Shown: positions 45,597 through 55,922 of the stretch, in pieces | Numbering within the stretch: position 1 is the stretch's first letter | How the letters are laid out: the number at the start of each line of letters is the position of its first letter | Source: Roridomyces roridus | Taxonomy: Eukaryota > Basidiomycota > Agaricomycetes > Agaricales > Mycenaceae | Assembly (NCBI GenBank): GCA_029378245.1 | Contig: JARKIF010000005.1 | Coordinates: 930,001 to 994,000, forward strand | Direction of reading: 5' to 3' | Length of the DNA stretch: 64,000 nucleotides | Position numbers and translations under genes: made by a program | The notes under the pieces: generated by a model | The model's database searches: none | Told to the model about the DNA's origin: nothing | What the model saw: the letters and a program-made list of their open reading frames with translations, nothing else

Positions 45597-48089
45597 ATGG
45601 CCTCAAACGAGTCCTCCAATGAGGAATCCACAAACCCCGCCCAACTGCCTAAAGGCGCCATGCCTGCCCAGAATCACCCTCCTTCGTCTGAGAACGTCTA
45701 TTCTGTGCGCGGCTACCTTTTCTGTGGGCGCTCTTGGCTTGACCGTGATTAGGAACGTCCATCGAGCCCGGGAACCCCCTCGCAGCGTCTACTCGAACCC
45801 GACTCCCATGTCCAGTTTGCAACGTATCCACGAGTAGCAGCAAAGACTGCACCCCTCATGCAGGAAGAGGAACAGCCAGTGGATGGCTGGGTTCCAACGC
45901 CTCTTCAGGGTTGGTTTGCGTTGTCACTCAGTGCCTTTCTCGTATGCCTCGCCATTGCTCTCGAAATTGCGCTGCACTTTACAAACAAAAATAACGGCAA
46001 GTGGCGCAGTTGCTTTGGGATCGATATTGTATTCAACGGTTGCAGGGTGGAAAACACATGGGAACACGACCAATGTTACAGGCGTGATGCACTATGTCTA
46101 CGTGAGTGCTCTACTCTCGGCGATCGCAAGTGCTTATGTTTTGGCGCTTCCAGACCCTTCCCCCCGTCATTGTTGCCGCCTTTGTGCGTTGCTTCCATCC
46201 ATTCCGTTGGCCGAATTCTCACCCGAATATAGATCGTCGCCCTGTGGACATGGACCGACATCGAGATCAAAAAGATGCAGGTCCGCCTTCTCTTGGTTCT
46301 TGTCTTGACCCGTGCTGATGTCTTTAAGCCCTACGTCGAACTGGTCCGGGGAGATGCACCACCCGAGAAAAGTCTGCTGCTTGACTACACCCGTTCCAAT
46401 AATTTCTTGGTTTGGACTGCCTCGGCGAGGAACGGACACTGGGTAGTCACTGCGGCATCGATCATGGTTCTGGTCACCCTTACCTTCCAGCCCTTGGCAT
46501 CTGCCCTGTTGACCGTGAAAAATACCTGGATTCCTTTACCTCGTGAGTAAAGCATCAAATGAGTTGAAAAGTATTTACGATTACTGCAGCTGCTACTTCC
46601 AACACCCTGGCGACTGTCGGGTTGAATCAAGATCAACAGTTCCGAGATTTAACAACATTTTTGACCGCTTCTGGATATGCTTCAGCTAGCGTGTCGTACA
46701 ATCTTCAACAGCCTCCATTTGTTTGGGACGCCTATACAGTCACTCCTTTTGATATCCCCACCAACCTTGCAACAAACGGCACCATTTTGACCAACACAAC
46801 GGCTATACTCAGCGCGCCCAATTGTGTACCCGCCGCAGTGCACATGACTCAAGTGCCTCTCGCGGATGGAACCACCGGTTGGAACAACACTGTTACACAG
46901 AACGGTTGCACGTTACTCTTCTCCGTTGATCACAGTACAAACAATCTCTTCGGCACCAGCACCACGGACTGCGGCAATTCCTCGACTCCTGCCCAATTCC
47001 AGCCTGTGGTGTTCTGGTTCTTCACTTATAGCCCGCAAGCAATGGCCTCTGCCACTTTGTGTACCCCAACAATCTCACTCTGGGACGCAGAAGTGACTCT
47101 CGACATTGCAAGTGGGAATGTGACGAATGTAAAACAATTGGGACCGTTCAATGCGGAGACGTCGCCTTTTGGCTCCCTTTCCGGCAATGTGACGGGAGCG
47201 CCTTTGAATGGGCGCGCATACAACGGGATTAACTTTACTCTCGTCGCACCGGATAATGACAAGTTCGTCGTTGGTTTGTATTTTTACTGTCATTTACGGG
47301 GCATACCGAACTGATGATGTCCAGCACGGATGAATGCTACTCAGCTGACCATGCCGGCGGCGGTGATGCAGGCGGCAGCCCAGAGCGCGCAGGGCCTCCA
47401 AGGATCCTTCAGCGCTGACCTGTTTGTCCAATGGTCGAATCAAGTTTACGTGTGTGGCTTTCTAGTCCTTGTTGATTTCTGCTGACTGGAACGCAGATCA
47501 ATTACTTGACTCTCATCGCCAAGGCCGTCTATTTCCTTCCCAATGAGCAGCCCCTTCCCATGCAGATCAAGACCTTCCAATTGCGCTTGTGGCTCACGTC
47601 GACGGCGGTGCACATACTAACGGCCCTTTTCCTGACTCTTGCAGTCGCGTGCGCTGTTATCCACATCTTGCACAGATACGAACGGCAGGACCTCAATCTC
47701 CTACACCAGGTAACATTTCTTCCGTCAAGAAATTCGCAGTTTTCTCACCTTACTTGCAGCCTGGAACGATTGCTTCGGCGGTGTCGATTGGTGCAGAGAC
47801 GGAAATGGGGCAATTGCTTGCGCAGCAACGCAACGAGGGGGAGATCAGACAAGCGTTGAGAGACAGGAAGTTCCGGATCGACCCATACTCGATGCGCATT
47901 ATCATGAACGACGAAGAGGGATACGAGAAGGTCGGGACGCCAGGAGGAATGGACAGGAGGCAAAGTATTTTTGGCGCCATGCAGGGGAAGCGGACCAGTC
48001 GCCGATTCTCGCGTGCCGTGGGGTCGCCGAGCCTTCCAAGGTCGCCAAGGTCGCCACGGACACCGGGCTCGACGAGTGGTGTGGTTTGA
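45597..48089 (+). CDS. DUF3433 multi-pass membrane protein
   Basis: DUF3433 proteins are fungal multi-TM membrane proteins of unknown function. Exon 1 (45597-45695) encodes MASNESSNEESTNPAQLPKG...; a 57-nt intron containing an in-frame stop leads to ERPSSPGTPSQRLLEPD and WVPTPLQGWFALSLSAFLVC. The second intron (45997-46045) has a GC donor (G|GCAAGT) and restores NKNNGWKTHGNTTNVTGVMH. Then come LPPVIVAAF, IVALWTWTDIEIKKMQPYVE, LLLDYTRSNNFLVWTASARN, a large extracytoplasmic domain with many NxT/S sites (46620-47290), a last TM (VHILTALFLTLAVACAVIHI) and a Ser/Arg/Pro-rich cytosolic tail. At least nine introns, all in frame. Confidence 0.8.
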
Positions 48090-48156
48090 ATTCTTTTGGG
48101 ACAATCTTTTTCGTTTATATGTACATATTTGTTCTCTCTGCAATGAACGCGCCAAT

Positions 48157-48691
48157 ATGAACACTACCGAGACGCCCTCGCACAATCCACGCACGTCCTA
48201 CAAGCTTACCATCTCGTCGCGGCTGTACACGGTACCGTTAGGGGCGGTGCTGCTGGGCGCAGTGATCGGGGTGAATCGGGGAGCACGGCTGGCGTCACTG
48301 CGGTTCCTTGCCGAAAATGCCCACCGGACACCACACACTCAAAAGGGATGGTACTACTACCACAAGACGAAGAACTACCGTGTGATCCTTGGCGCCCTTC
48401 GTGGAGCGACTCGCGATGGACTGTATCTTGGCACCGTGACCGCGGGATGGGTTGGTCTGGAAGAGGGGTTACGGGCTGTTGGCTGGGGACCTGTGGCCAT
48501 GAGCGGGGCTGGGCTAGGGACTGCTGGTATATTCTGTGCGCTTTGTGAGTGAATTTTGCTGGTGGTAAGGGGATTGCTTCATGCGTGCAGATCGGCTCGG
48601 GTGGGCTCGTGGACGGCAGATAATGCTTCTGGGGTTAGTAGGTGGAGGCAGTGGGGACCTTGTCAAGAATTGGATAGAGAAGAGGAGATAA
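48157..48691 (+). CDS. Small multi-TM membrane protein of unknown function
   Basis: Two exons give about 163 residues: 48157 to about 48545 and, after a 47-nt intron, IRLGWARGRQIML-type sequence (reading YRLGWARGRQIMLLGLVGGG) to the stop at 48691. The N-terminus is polar (MNTTETPSHNPRTSYKLTIS), followed by hydrophobic glycine-rich helices (LYTVPLGAVLLGAVIGVNRG; GLYLGTVTAGWVGLEEGLRA; MSGAGLGTAGIFCAL). The Gly/Ala-rich helices spaced over about 130 residues recall Tim17/22-type or other small organelle membrane proteins, but there is no decisive motif. It sits between DUF3433 and SCH9 on the same strand with short spacers. Confidence 0.65.
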
Positions 48692-48796
48692 AATACGTGG
48701 GGCCTGTGGTAGTTCGAGTCTGCATTCTCATCATCAGTCTCGGTAATGGTGACTGTGGAGCAGATATGCGTAAGACACTGTCTCTTCCTCTCCACC

Positions 48797-51303
48797 ATGT
48801 TGAAGCTGCATCTATGGCCCTCGACGCCCGACGATATGCTCACTCCCAGAGCCAGTGAGCAAAATGATAGAAATCCCTTCAATTTCGACGACCCGGCTCT
48901 CCGGTCACCCACTTCGAACCATCACCATCTGCTCATCAAGTCCCGGGCAGACCTGACGCCGCTCCCTTCACCAGGCGCTCCTGCTCTCCCAACCACCTCC
49001 CTCTCTCTTCATGCACCCGAGTTCTTTAATATGCAACAGCCACCTAAACCAAAGCCAAAGTCAAAGTCTCCGGCCCAGCAGGCAACTCATGGCTCCTCCA
49101 AGGGCCAGATACATGTAAAGCTCATCCAAGCTCGCGCCCTCAATGTCCTCCCCACTGCTCGTCCCTATGTTGTCGTTCAGTTCGAGCAGAACGAATTTGT
49201 CAGTCGCGATCCCACCGGGGAATCGGACAGGGAGGTCAAGGGTACCCCCACCGCCGTCGTGCCGCCCTCCAACGCCATGTCTGCACTCGGTGCGATTGGC
49301 TCCAAGGCCGCTGCAGCTGCAGAAGCTGCCAGCAGGCGCGGCAGCAAGGGCAGCAACAAGAGCACGAATACATCTCCTGTCTCGTCCGTCCCCGCTGCCT
49401 CTACGCTCTCCACCAACGGCAACGGCCTCTTCGGTCGGATCTCAGCCAACAATCCCGTCTGGAAGCACGAAGTCTCCTTGTGCGTCTTATTATTATTCAA
49501 CTGCCCCACCTGGAATGACGAATATTCTAGTGATGTTACATCCGAGGCCTCCAACATTACGCTAAATGTTTACGACCGCGCTGCCGTCGAGCATGGCTTT
49601 TTGGGAACTGTACAGATCAAGCCGATACTGGTACACGATCACACCGTCGACCAATGGTACAAGTGAGTCTCCCCCCCGAAAAAATTGCTCGGCGACCTAT
49701 TTCTGACTTTTCCACAGGCTTCGGACGTTTGAAGACGAAGTTGTCAGCGGAGAGATGCGTGTGCAAGTAACGTTCGAGCAGTACAAGGTGCGTGATCCGG
49801 TCCTGACGCCCGCCGCCAATCATCTCACCCGAACACCCGTACAGACGAAACGGGCCCTGACCCCTCGCGACTTCGAGTTTCTCAAGCTCATCGGTCGGGG
49901 AACTTTCGGCAAGGTGTTCCAGGTCCGGAAAAAGGATACGAAGCGAATATACGCCATGAAAGTCCTGTCGAAAAAGGAAATCGTCGCCAAGAAGGAGGTT
50001 GCGCATACTATCGGCGAGCGCAAGATCCTCCAGCGCTCCCTCGAATCGCCCTTCCTCGTCGGTCTCAAGTTCAGCTTCCAGACGGATTCCGACCTGTACC
50101 TCGTCACCGACTTTAAGAGCGGCGGCGAGCTATTCTGGCATCTAGCAGCGTGAAACGCGCTTCAGCGAGGAACGCGCTAGGTTCTACATTGCTGAACTTA
50201 TATTGGCTCTGGAGCATCTACACAAATACGACATCGTTTATCGGTGCGTTGCTGCTACAGCTAAATGGCAGTGCGGTCGCCCTGACAGATTTTCATGACA
50301 GTGATCTTAAGCCCGAGAACATTCTATTGGATGCCACTGGCCATGTTGCGCTTTGCGACTTTGGGCTGTCCAAACCTGATCTACGATCCGACGAGCTCAC
50401 GACGACGTTCTGTGGAACCACAGAATACCTCGCTCCTGAGATGCTACTCGACGAGCTCGGGTACTCGAAGATTGTAGATTTCTGGTCGTTGGGCGTCCTG
50501 CTTTTCGAAATGTGCTGTGGATGGAGTCCGTTCTATGCGGAGGATACACAGCAGATGTACAAGAATATATGCTTTGGGAAGATTCGGTTCCCCAAAGGTG
50601 CCATAAATGAGGACGGGAAGCAGTTTGTGAAAGGGGTGAGTCTTTTATCATTCTGATCTTCGTCCCGCATATTCATCGCCTCCAGCTTCTCAATAGGAAT
50701 CCGAAACACCGACTCGGGGCCGTCCGCGACGCGGAGGAACTGAAAGAGCACCCCTTCTTTGCGTCAATTGACTGGGATGCACTGGCTCGCAAGCAAGTCA
50801 CGCCGCCTTTCAAGCCCGTTGTGGAGTCGGACGAGTCAACGGCGTGCTTTGATGAAGTTTTTACGTCTGCCAATTTGCACGAGATGGGCGTTGGCGACGC
50901 GGATCCCAACCTTGACGAGGAGGACCCTTCGGAGGACTGGGTGATGGCAGGGTCTGTGCCTCAATACCACCCGAATGGACCGCTTGGCAGCGAGCGGGAA
51001 CCTACTTCGACGCCTGCGACGCCGATCACACCGCCAGTAAACGGCACACATTCGCAAAAGGACAAGCTGGCCAACGGCGGGTCACCGCGACCGGGCATCG
51101 ACATCAAGCCGAAGAAGAAGGCCGAGGCGGTGGGGAGCCCGCTGACGAACAGCGTTCAGGAGAACTTTCGTGGATTCACGTACTCGGGTGGGGAGAGTGT
51201 CATTGCGCCAGGTGGTCTTCTCTCTCAGCGGGCGGGTGCCAAGACGCCCGACGGGGAGAGCACGGGTGAGGAGAGTGCTGGTGGTACAGGAAGACGAGTT
51301 TGA
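48797..51303 (+). CDS. SCH9: SCH9-like AGC kinase with C2 domain, one apparent frame break
   Basis: Sch9 is a TORC1-controlled AGC kinase governing growth and ribosome biogenesis. A C2 domain (KGQIHVKLIQARALNVLPTA; SEASNITLNVYDRAAVEHGF) precedes the kinase: glycine loop IGRGTFGKVFQV, catalytic Lys in YAMKVLSKKEIV, YRDLKPENILLDATGHVALC, DFGLSKPD, activation-loop Thr in TTTFCGTTEYLAPEML, and the hydrophobic motif NFRGFTYSGGESVI near the C-terminus. An extra G near 50145 breaks the frame between GGELFWHL and QRETRFSEERARFY, where the family has no break, so a sequence error is likely. The C-terminus may instead continue in another frame (EDEFEDPARPAGRYAHKRRK) to 51385 if a second indel near 51285 is real. 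Confidence 0.88.
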
Positions 51304-51592
51304 AGACCCCGCACGACCTGCCGGCCGGTACGCGCACAAACGGCGAAAGGGACTCGGATTTACGGGTCTGGACGACGATATTTGATAGACCGACCCGACC
51401 CGTTACACGCTCACCCACGCTCGCGCATTCTCGGATCCCACATATTTGTAAACCCAACTCCCGCTTGTATTATATGCTCCAACCCATGGAAATTAAGACG
51501 TATATATGGTATGTAGATATTAATTTTCGAACGCTCCTGTACTTTTATACGATGCTAAGTATAATTCTCTCTACGGAAAAACTGTCAGCTAT

Positions 51593-52831
51593 CTACCAGT
51601 CGTGAAGTGTGGGACAGCCAGGGCGGGAGAGGTCCAGTCCACCACGTAGGAGTGGAGGTAATACGAGGCCGCCCTCGAGCGTGGATACCACTATGGATTC
51701 CACCTCGTGAGTGGTAACACGCCCATACCACACGGATGAGCCTTGGGGTGTGTAGATGATGCAATTTCCGGCATACTTGTGCCCGCCTATGTGGGAGGTC
51801 TTCAAGATAAGTGCTTTTTTCGCACCCGGGAGAGCCTTGAGCTGGTGAGATATGTAGTCGGCTTTCTCATCCGGTGTCCCCACTGAATTGCTCGAGTGGC
51901 GGATCTACGACGTGCTCGAGCTGAGTGTCGACCGTCCAACTCTTGCCCGTGAGACTTCTAATAAAGGCTGAGGGAGAATGAGTAATGGCACGATTCGGGA
52001 CGGCTGACTGACCCTGTTCGAGCTTGGGAGCGGAAATGGCGCAACGATTGTCTCTGCGTTTGTGGGAACCTGTGGGGAACCGGGGTTTGTCAGATGACCG
52101 CGTGGTAGGTAATTAGGAATACAGACTGACACAGAAAGATGATGCAAGAATAAGGAAGGACCCATGTTTGGAAAGAGCTTGTTTTCGGTGTCAAACCCAT
52201 CCGCGGAAGCGGAGGATCCAGCGCCGTATGCCACAACTCTTTGGCGCCATCGAGCGTGGAGGGGACGCCGACAACCATGGTATAGTCGGGCAAGACGATG
52301 ACTGTTTCGAGGTCGTCGACGTCCGTCACGGTCTGGTGGCTGCCATTCAAGATGGAGAGACGCGTCGAGTTGGAGTCGGTCGAGGAAAAGACTCCGGGGA
52401 CTGGAGTAATCGCCTTCTCGGAGACCATGTCGATGGATATTGGGGGCGGTGTCGGGGGAAGCGGTGGGGGTTGTATCTCTGCGACATATGCCGCCAAGGA
52501 ACCCTGGGTCTCGGTAATTTCTCGATCCCAGTCCGACTTTCCGGTGGAGATGAGGATCTGGCGTCGGAAAGGTTTGATTGAACCCAGCAGAGGAGATTCG
52601 TGGTCGACTGAAAATCGTCTGGGGTACTCAGAGTGGCCTAGAGAGGTGTTGAGAGAGCTGGGAACAGCGGGGGAGAGTTCTTACCCTCGTCGCATGGGTT
52701 GGGACACTGAACGACAGTCTACCGAGGTTACGGGAACACCGGCGGCGGAGAGCTGTGGAATGGAGGTTGCAGTCGTCTGCAGGGTGTTGCTCGCCGAGGA
52801 TTAAGGCTCTGAGCTGCCTGAGGGTGCTCAT
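51593..52831 (-). CDS. Apd1/Aim32-type sucrase/ferredoxin-like [2Fe-2S] protein, frame disrupted
   Basis: Members of this family (yeast Apd1, Aim32) have thioredoxin-like folds binding a [2Fe-2S] cluster. Recognisable blocks in order: CPNPCDEGHSEYPRRFSVD, SPLLGSIKPFRRQILISTGK, SDWDREITETQGSLAAYVAE, VIVLPDYTMVVGVPSTL, SFQTWVLPYSCIIFLCSHKR with RDNRCAISAPKLEQ across an intron, then ALILKTSHIGGHKYAGNCII (His cluster-ligand motif) and SSVWYGRVTTHEVESIVVST. Frame breaks occur near 52705 (before CPNPCDEG), in the CCCC run at 51878-51881 (between FSG and TPDEKADYI), and probably in the N-terminus, so the start at 52831 is tentative. The conserved residues survive on both sides of each break. Confidence 0.78.
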
Positions 52832-52960
52832 GGGGAGAGGAGAAGAGAATATAATTAACAGTATCTGATACCGGAGATCGGGTTTGGCTTACACGGTTAC
52901 AGGCACCCGTCATCTCAAGTTCCGCGCGGGAGCTACCCACGACTATAATGCATTTCGTAT

Positions 52961-53515
52961 TCAAAAGTCCTTCTCGTTATATCCAGCGTCCTCTCTCGCG
53001 CTCTCCTCTATTATGTCCGCGTGGTCTTCCAGCGTCTCCAATCCTGGCAACGCCATACCCCCACCGAGTGACTCCACCCCATGCAATGCCTCAATCACCT
53101 TCGAATCCCTTGCAACACGACTGCTGCTCCATAGTGACATCTTCGCACCCCCAGATGACTCTGGCCGGCTCGCATATATCTGCGGGTTGAATGACGGCTG
53201 TGAGGCGTTCCACTCGGTCACCGACGCAGCGTCGTGTCGTCGACCGAGCAGGTTATTGAAGTCGGTCATTGTCAGACTCCCCGGGTCACCCCGCGTCTGA
53301 ATGCTTTCTGGGCCCGTGAACGCCTCGTCAATTTTCTCCTCCAGATTCTCCCGCGTGATGAATGTTTCCGCTTGGTGGTATATCGCGATTAGAGCGCGCA
53401 TTTTTTCGGGGGAGAGGTTTAGTGGTTGAGGGGAGGAGGAGGATGCTGAGCGGACGCCTGCATGGCAAGCCTGGAGGACCACTCTCCGTCGGGCGGTAGC
53501 GTATAAAATTGACAT
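52961..53515 (-). CDS. Single-exon protein with likely mitochondrial presequence
   Basis: A 184-codon frame with no intron. The N-terminal 25 residues (MSILYATARRRVVLQACHAG) are Arg-rich and acid-free, as in a mitochondrial targeting sequence. Next comes a helical stretch, LNLSPEKMRALIAIYHQAET with FITRENLEEKIDEAFTG, then a Ser/Pro-rich disordered C-terminus ending in acidic residues. I do not recognise a family; helix composition suggests a small mitochondrial ribosome- or complex-associated factor, which is inference. It is divergent from nothing close: about 440 bp upstream are empty. Confidence 0.6.
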   Translation of the reverse strand: MSILYATARRRVVLQACHAGVRSASSSSPQPLNLSPEKMRALIAIYHQAETFITRENLEEKIDEAFTGPESIQTRGDPGSLTMTDFNNLLGRRHDAASVTEWNASQPSFNPQIYASRPESSGGAKMSLWSSSRVARDSKVIEALHGVESLGGGMALPGLETLEDHADIIEESAREDAGYNEKDF

Positions 53516-53955
53516 GAAGAGTGTTGGTCATTGTTTGTCCGACTGCTTTTTACCTCCGCCCACCATATCCATCTTTTTGAAGCCTTACTTTTCTTCTCTG
53601 TTCTTTTTTTCAATACCCCATGGAAGCAGCATTCAGTGTTGCAATCGCTCGTCTCGCTTTCCGAGCAGCGATTAACGGAGCCATGGCATAGCATCTCGTT
53701 CCCTAGATTTATTTTCCTTGCTGTCTACCCATTTCATGTTCTCAGCACACATCTACGGAATACATCCTTTTTTGACACAGGCACAGGCTACGATGTACGT
53801 GTCAAGTCATGCCCTTGGTCAGAATCCACGGACCGAAGCTCTACGTGTCTCGCAGGGCAACATATAAACTCACAAATCTCCGAGATGGAACCCAATAGTT
53901 ATGCCCAGCGACTAATCATACATTGTTCGAGAGAGCTACATAACAAAGAATCCGT
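53516..53955. other. Intergenic region
   Basis: About 440 bp between two minus-strand genes. It is T- and C-rich on the plus strand and shows no convincing coding frame, RNA gene or repeat. It holds the promoter of the mitochondrial-type orphan and the 3' UTR of the acyl-CoA dehydrogenase gene. Confidence 0.4.
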
Positions 53956-55760
53956 TTAGAGATGCGACTTGATCCCAGCTTTCGCGAACAAGGCATTTTC
54001 CCGCTTGACCAACTCCGCCTTCCTTTTGAGGAGCTCCGGTACACGCTTGAGCTCGCGCTGGCCGACCTGTTGGAGATGAACAGCGTCCGGACCCTGCATG
54101 CCGTTTAGATCGTTTTTGTCGGTTCAAGATTCTTGGACTCACATCGGCAATGCGGAGCGTCCGCAGACCAGCCCACGTGCTGGCGAGTTCTTGGTCCTGG
54201 CAGAGACCCTCGGCACCAAACGCTTGCATGGCGCGGTCGACAACCTCCAGGGCCATTGAGGGGACAACGAACTGATAACCCAATGAGAATCAAAAGACAA
54301 ATGAAAGAACGGTCCTACTTTGGCGATACCAATTTCCTTCAGAGCACCCTTGGCTTGGTAGTTGTCGATCTGAAAAAGGTCGAATGTGAGCAAAGCAGAT
54401 TAATAATGGGACATAAACCTACTTGCAAAGCGGCACTCAGAACGAGAAGTCTGGCACCCTCGATATCGGCACGGGATTTAGCAATGTCTTGCACAACCGA
54501 GCCTGTAATGCCCGATTGAGTATTTCAAGGGACGTGATGATTCAAGACGAACCGTGTTCGTACAGGTGCTTGCCAAACGTCTTTTTGGCAGGGTCTGTAA
54601 CACGGAGGAGCATGGCATCCAGAGCCGCCGAGGCGGCACCAATGGAGCGCATGCAGTGGTGGATACGTCCGGGACTGCAGGATATGTAGTCGACGTCGAC
54701 GCGTGAATAACAGAGACTAACCCAAGTCGGCCTTGGATAATCTAGAGCGCGGTTAGACAATCCTTGCAAGGTTCGCTCATACACACCTCAAAGCCTCTGC
54801 CCCAGCCGAGAACCAGGTTGCTCAAAGGCACGCGAACATTGTCGTAGATAATTTCACAGTGCCCTTCAGGCGCGTCGTCATATCCCATCACCTTCATGGG
54901 ACGGATGATGTTGACACCAGGCGTGTTGGAAGGGACAAGTACAACGCTCTGCTGCTGGTGAGTGTTCTTGTTTCCGGGGTCGCTCTTGCCCATGACAATG
55001 TGCAACTTGGTGCGCGGGTCACCGGCACCGCTGATCCACCACTTGTGGCCGTTGATGACGATCTCGTCGCCCTCGCGCCGAATGGACGTGCGGATGTTGG
55101 TGGCATCCGAGGACGCGACTACGGATGCATAAATAAGTTAATTCGAAAGGAACGGCGCGTCAGGAAGCGTACCGTATCTCTCAGTCATGGCGAATGCTGA
55201 GCGGATTTCACCGTTGAGCAGGGGAACCAACCATTTCTTTTGCTGCTCCGGGGTGCCGTAGCGAGCGAGCACCTCCATATTGCCCGTATCCGGAGCAGAG
55301 CAGTTGACGACCTGGGGCGCCATGTGCCCGCCGCGGCCAAGCAATTCTGCCATCACGGCGTACTACAAAACGCGGTCAGCGGCGAGTTTCCCCCCGACCA
55401 AGAAGACACACCTCAAGGTTGGTCAAGGGCACACCGTGTTCGGGGTAGTGGGCTTTGCTGAGGAAGAGGTTCCAGAGACCTTGCTTCTTGGCCTTGACCT
55501 TGAGCTCTTCGATGACGGGAATGACCGTCTGCCAGCGCTTGACGGGGTCGTCCGGAATCTGAGCATGGGACAATCTACGGGCGGGGAGAATCTCTTCCTC
55601 GTAGAAAGTGATCAACTTCGCCAAAGTTTCTTTGGCAAACGGAGAGAACTTGTCCTCGACCTGCGAGAGTGAGACGAGCGCTGTAATGAGACTCGCACGT
55701 GCTCACCATTGCCCATGAGGCCTGGGAGGTATACTGCACGATGGGATGCGGGGCGGCCAT
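53956..55760 (-). CDS. Acyl-CoA dehydrogenase, ACAD10/11-like
   Basis: An FAD-dependent acyl-CoA dehydrogenase of fatty-acid or branched-chain breakdown. Nine or so exons on the minus strand. Motifs: [98 protein letters not shown] (FAD/substrate signature), [80 protein letters not shown] and a C-terminal helix bundle ([20 protein letters not shown]). This pattern resembles the ACAD10/11 branch. No presequence is obvious, so peroxisomal or cytosolic location is possible. All joins are in frame. Confidence 0.9.
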
Positions 55761-55922
55761 GATGATTTTGTGGGGAATTCGAAACTACTCGGCCGGTTAT
55801 ATACTCGACCGGTTACTGCTGGCCCGGTCGCATTCGATGATGGAATCAATGGCATCAAATTACATAAGACTATCATACAAATATGTTACACTCAAGAAAA
55901 ATGTCAATACAAAACAAAATCA

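Noticed and set aside
45597..45837. A separate small membrane protein ending SLQRIHE before the DUF3433 gene
   Set aside because: A 57-nt GT-AG intron (45696-45752) removes the in-frame stop and joins the first exon in frame to the DUF3433 protein, so this is its N-terminus and the other frame is a shadow.
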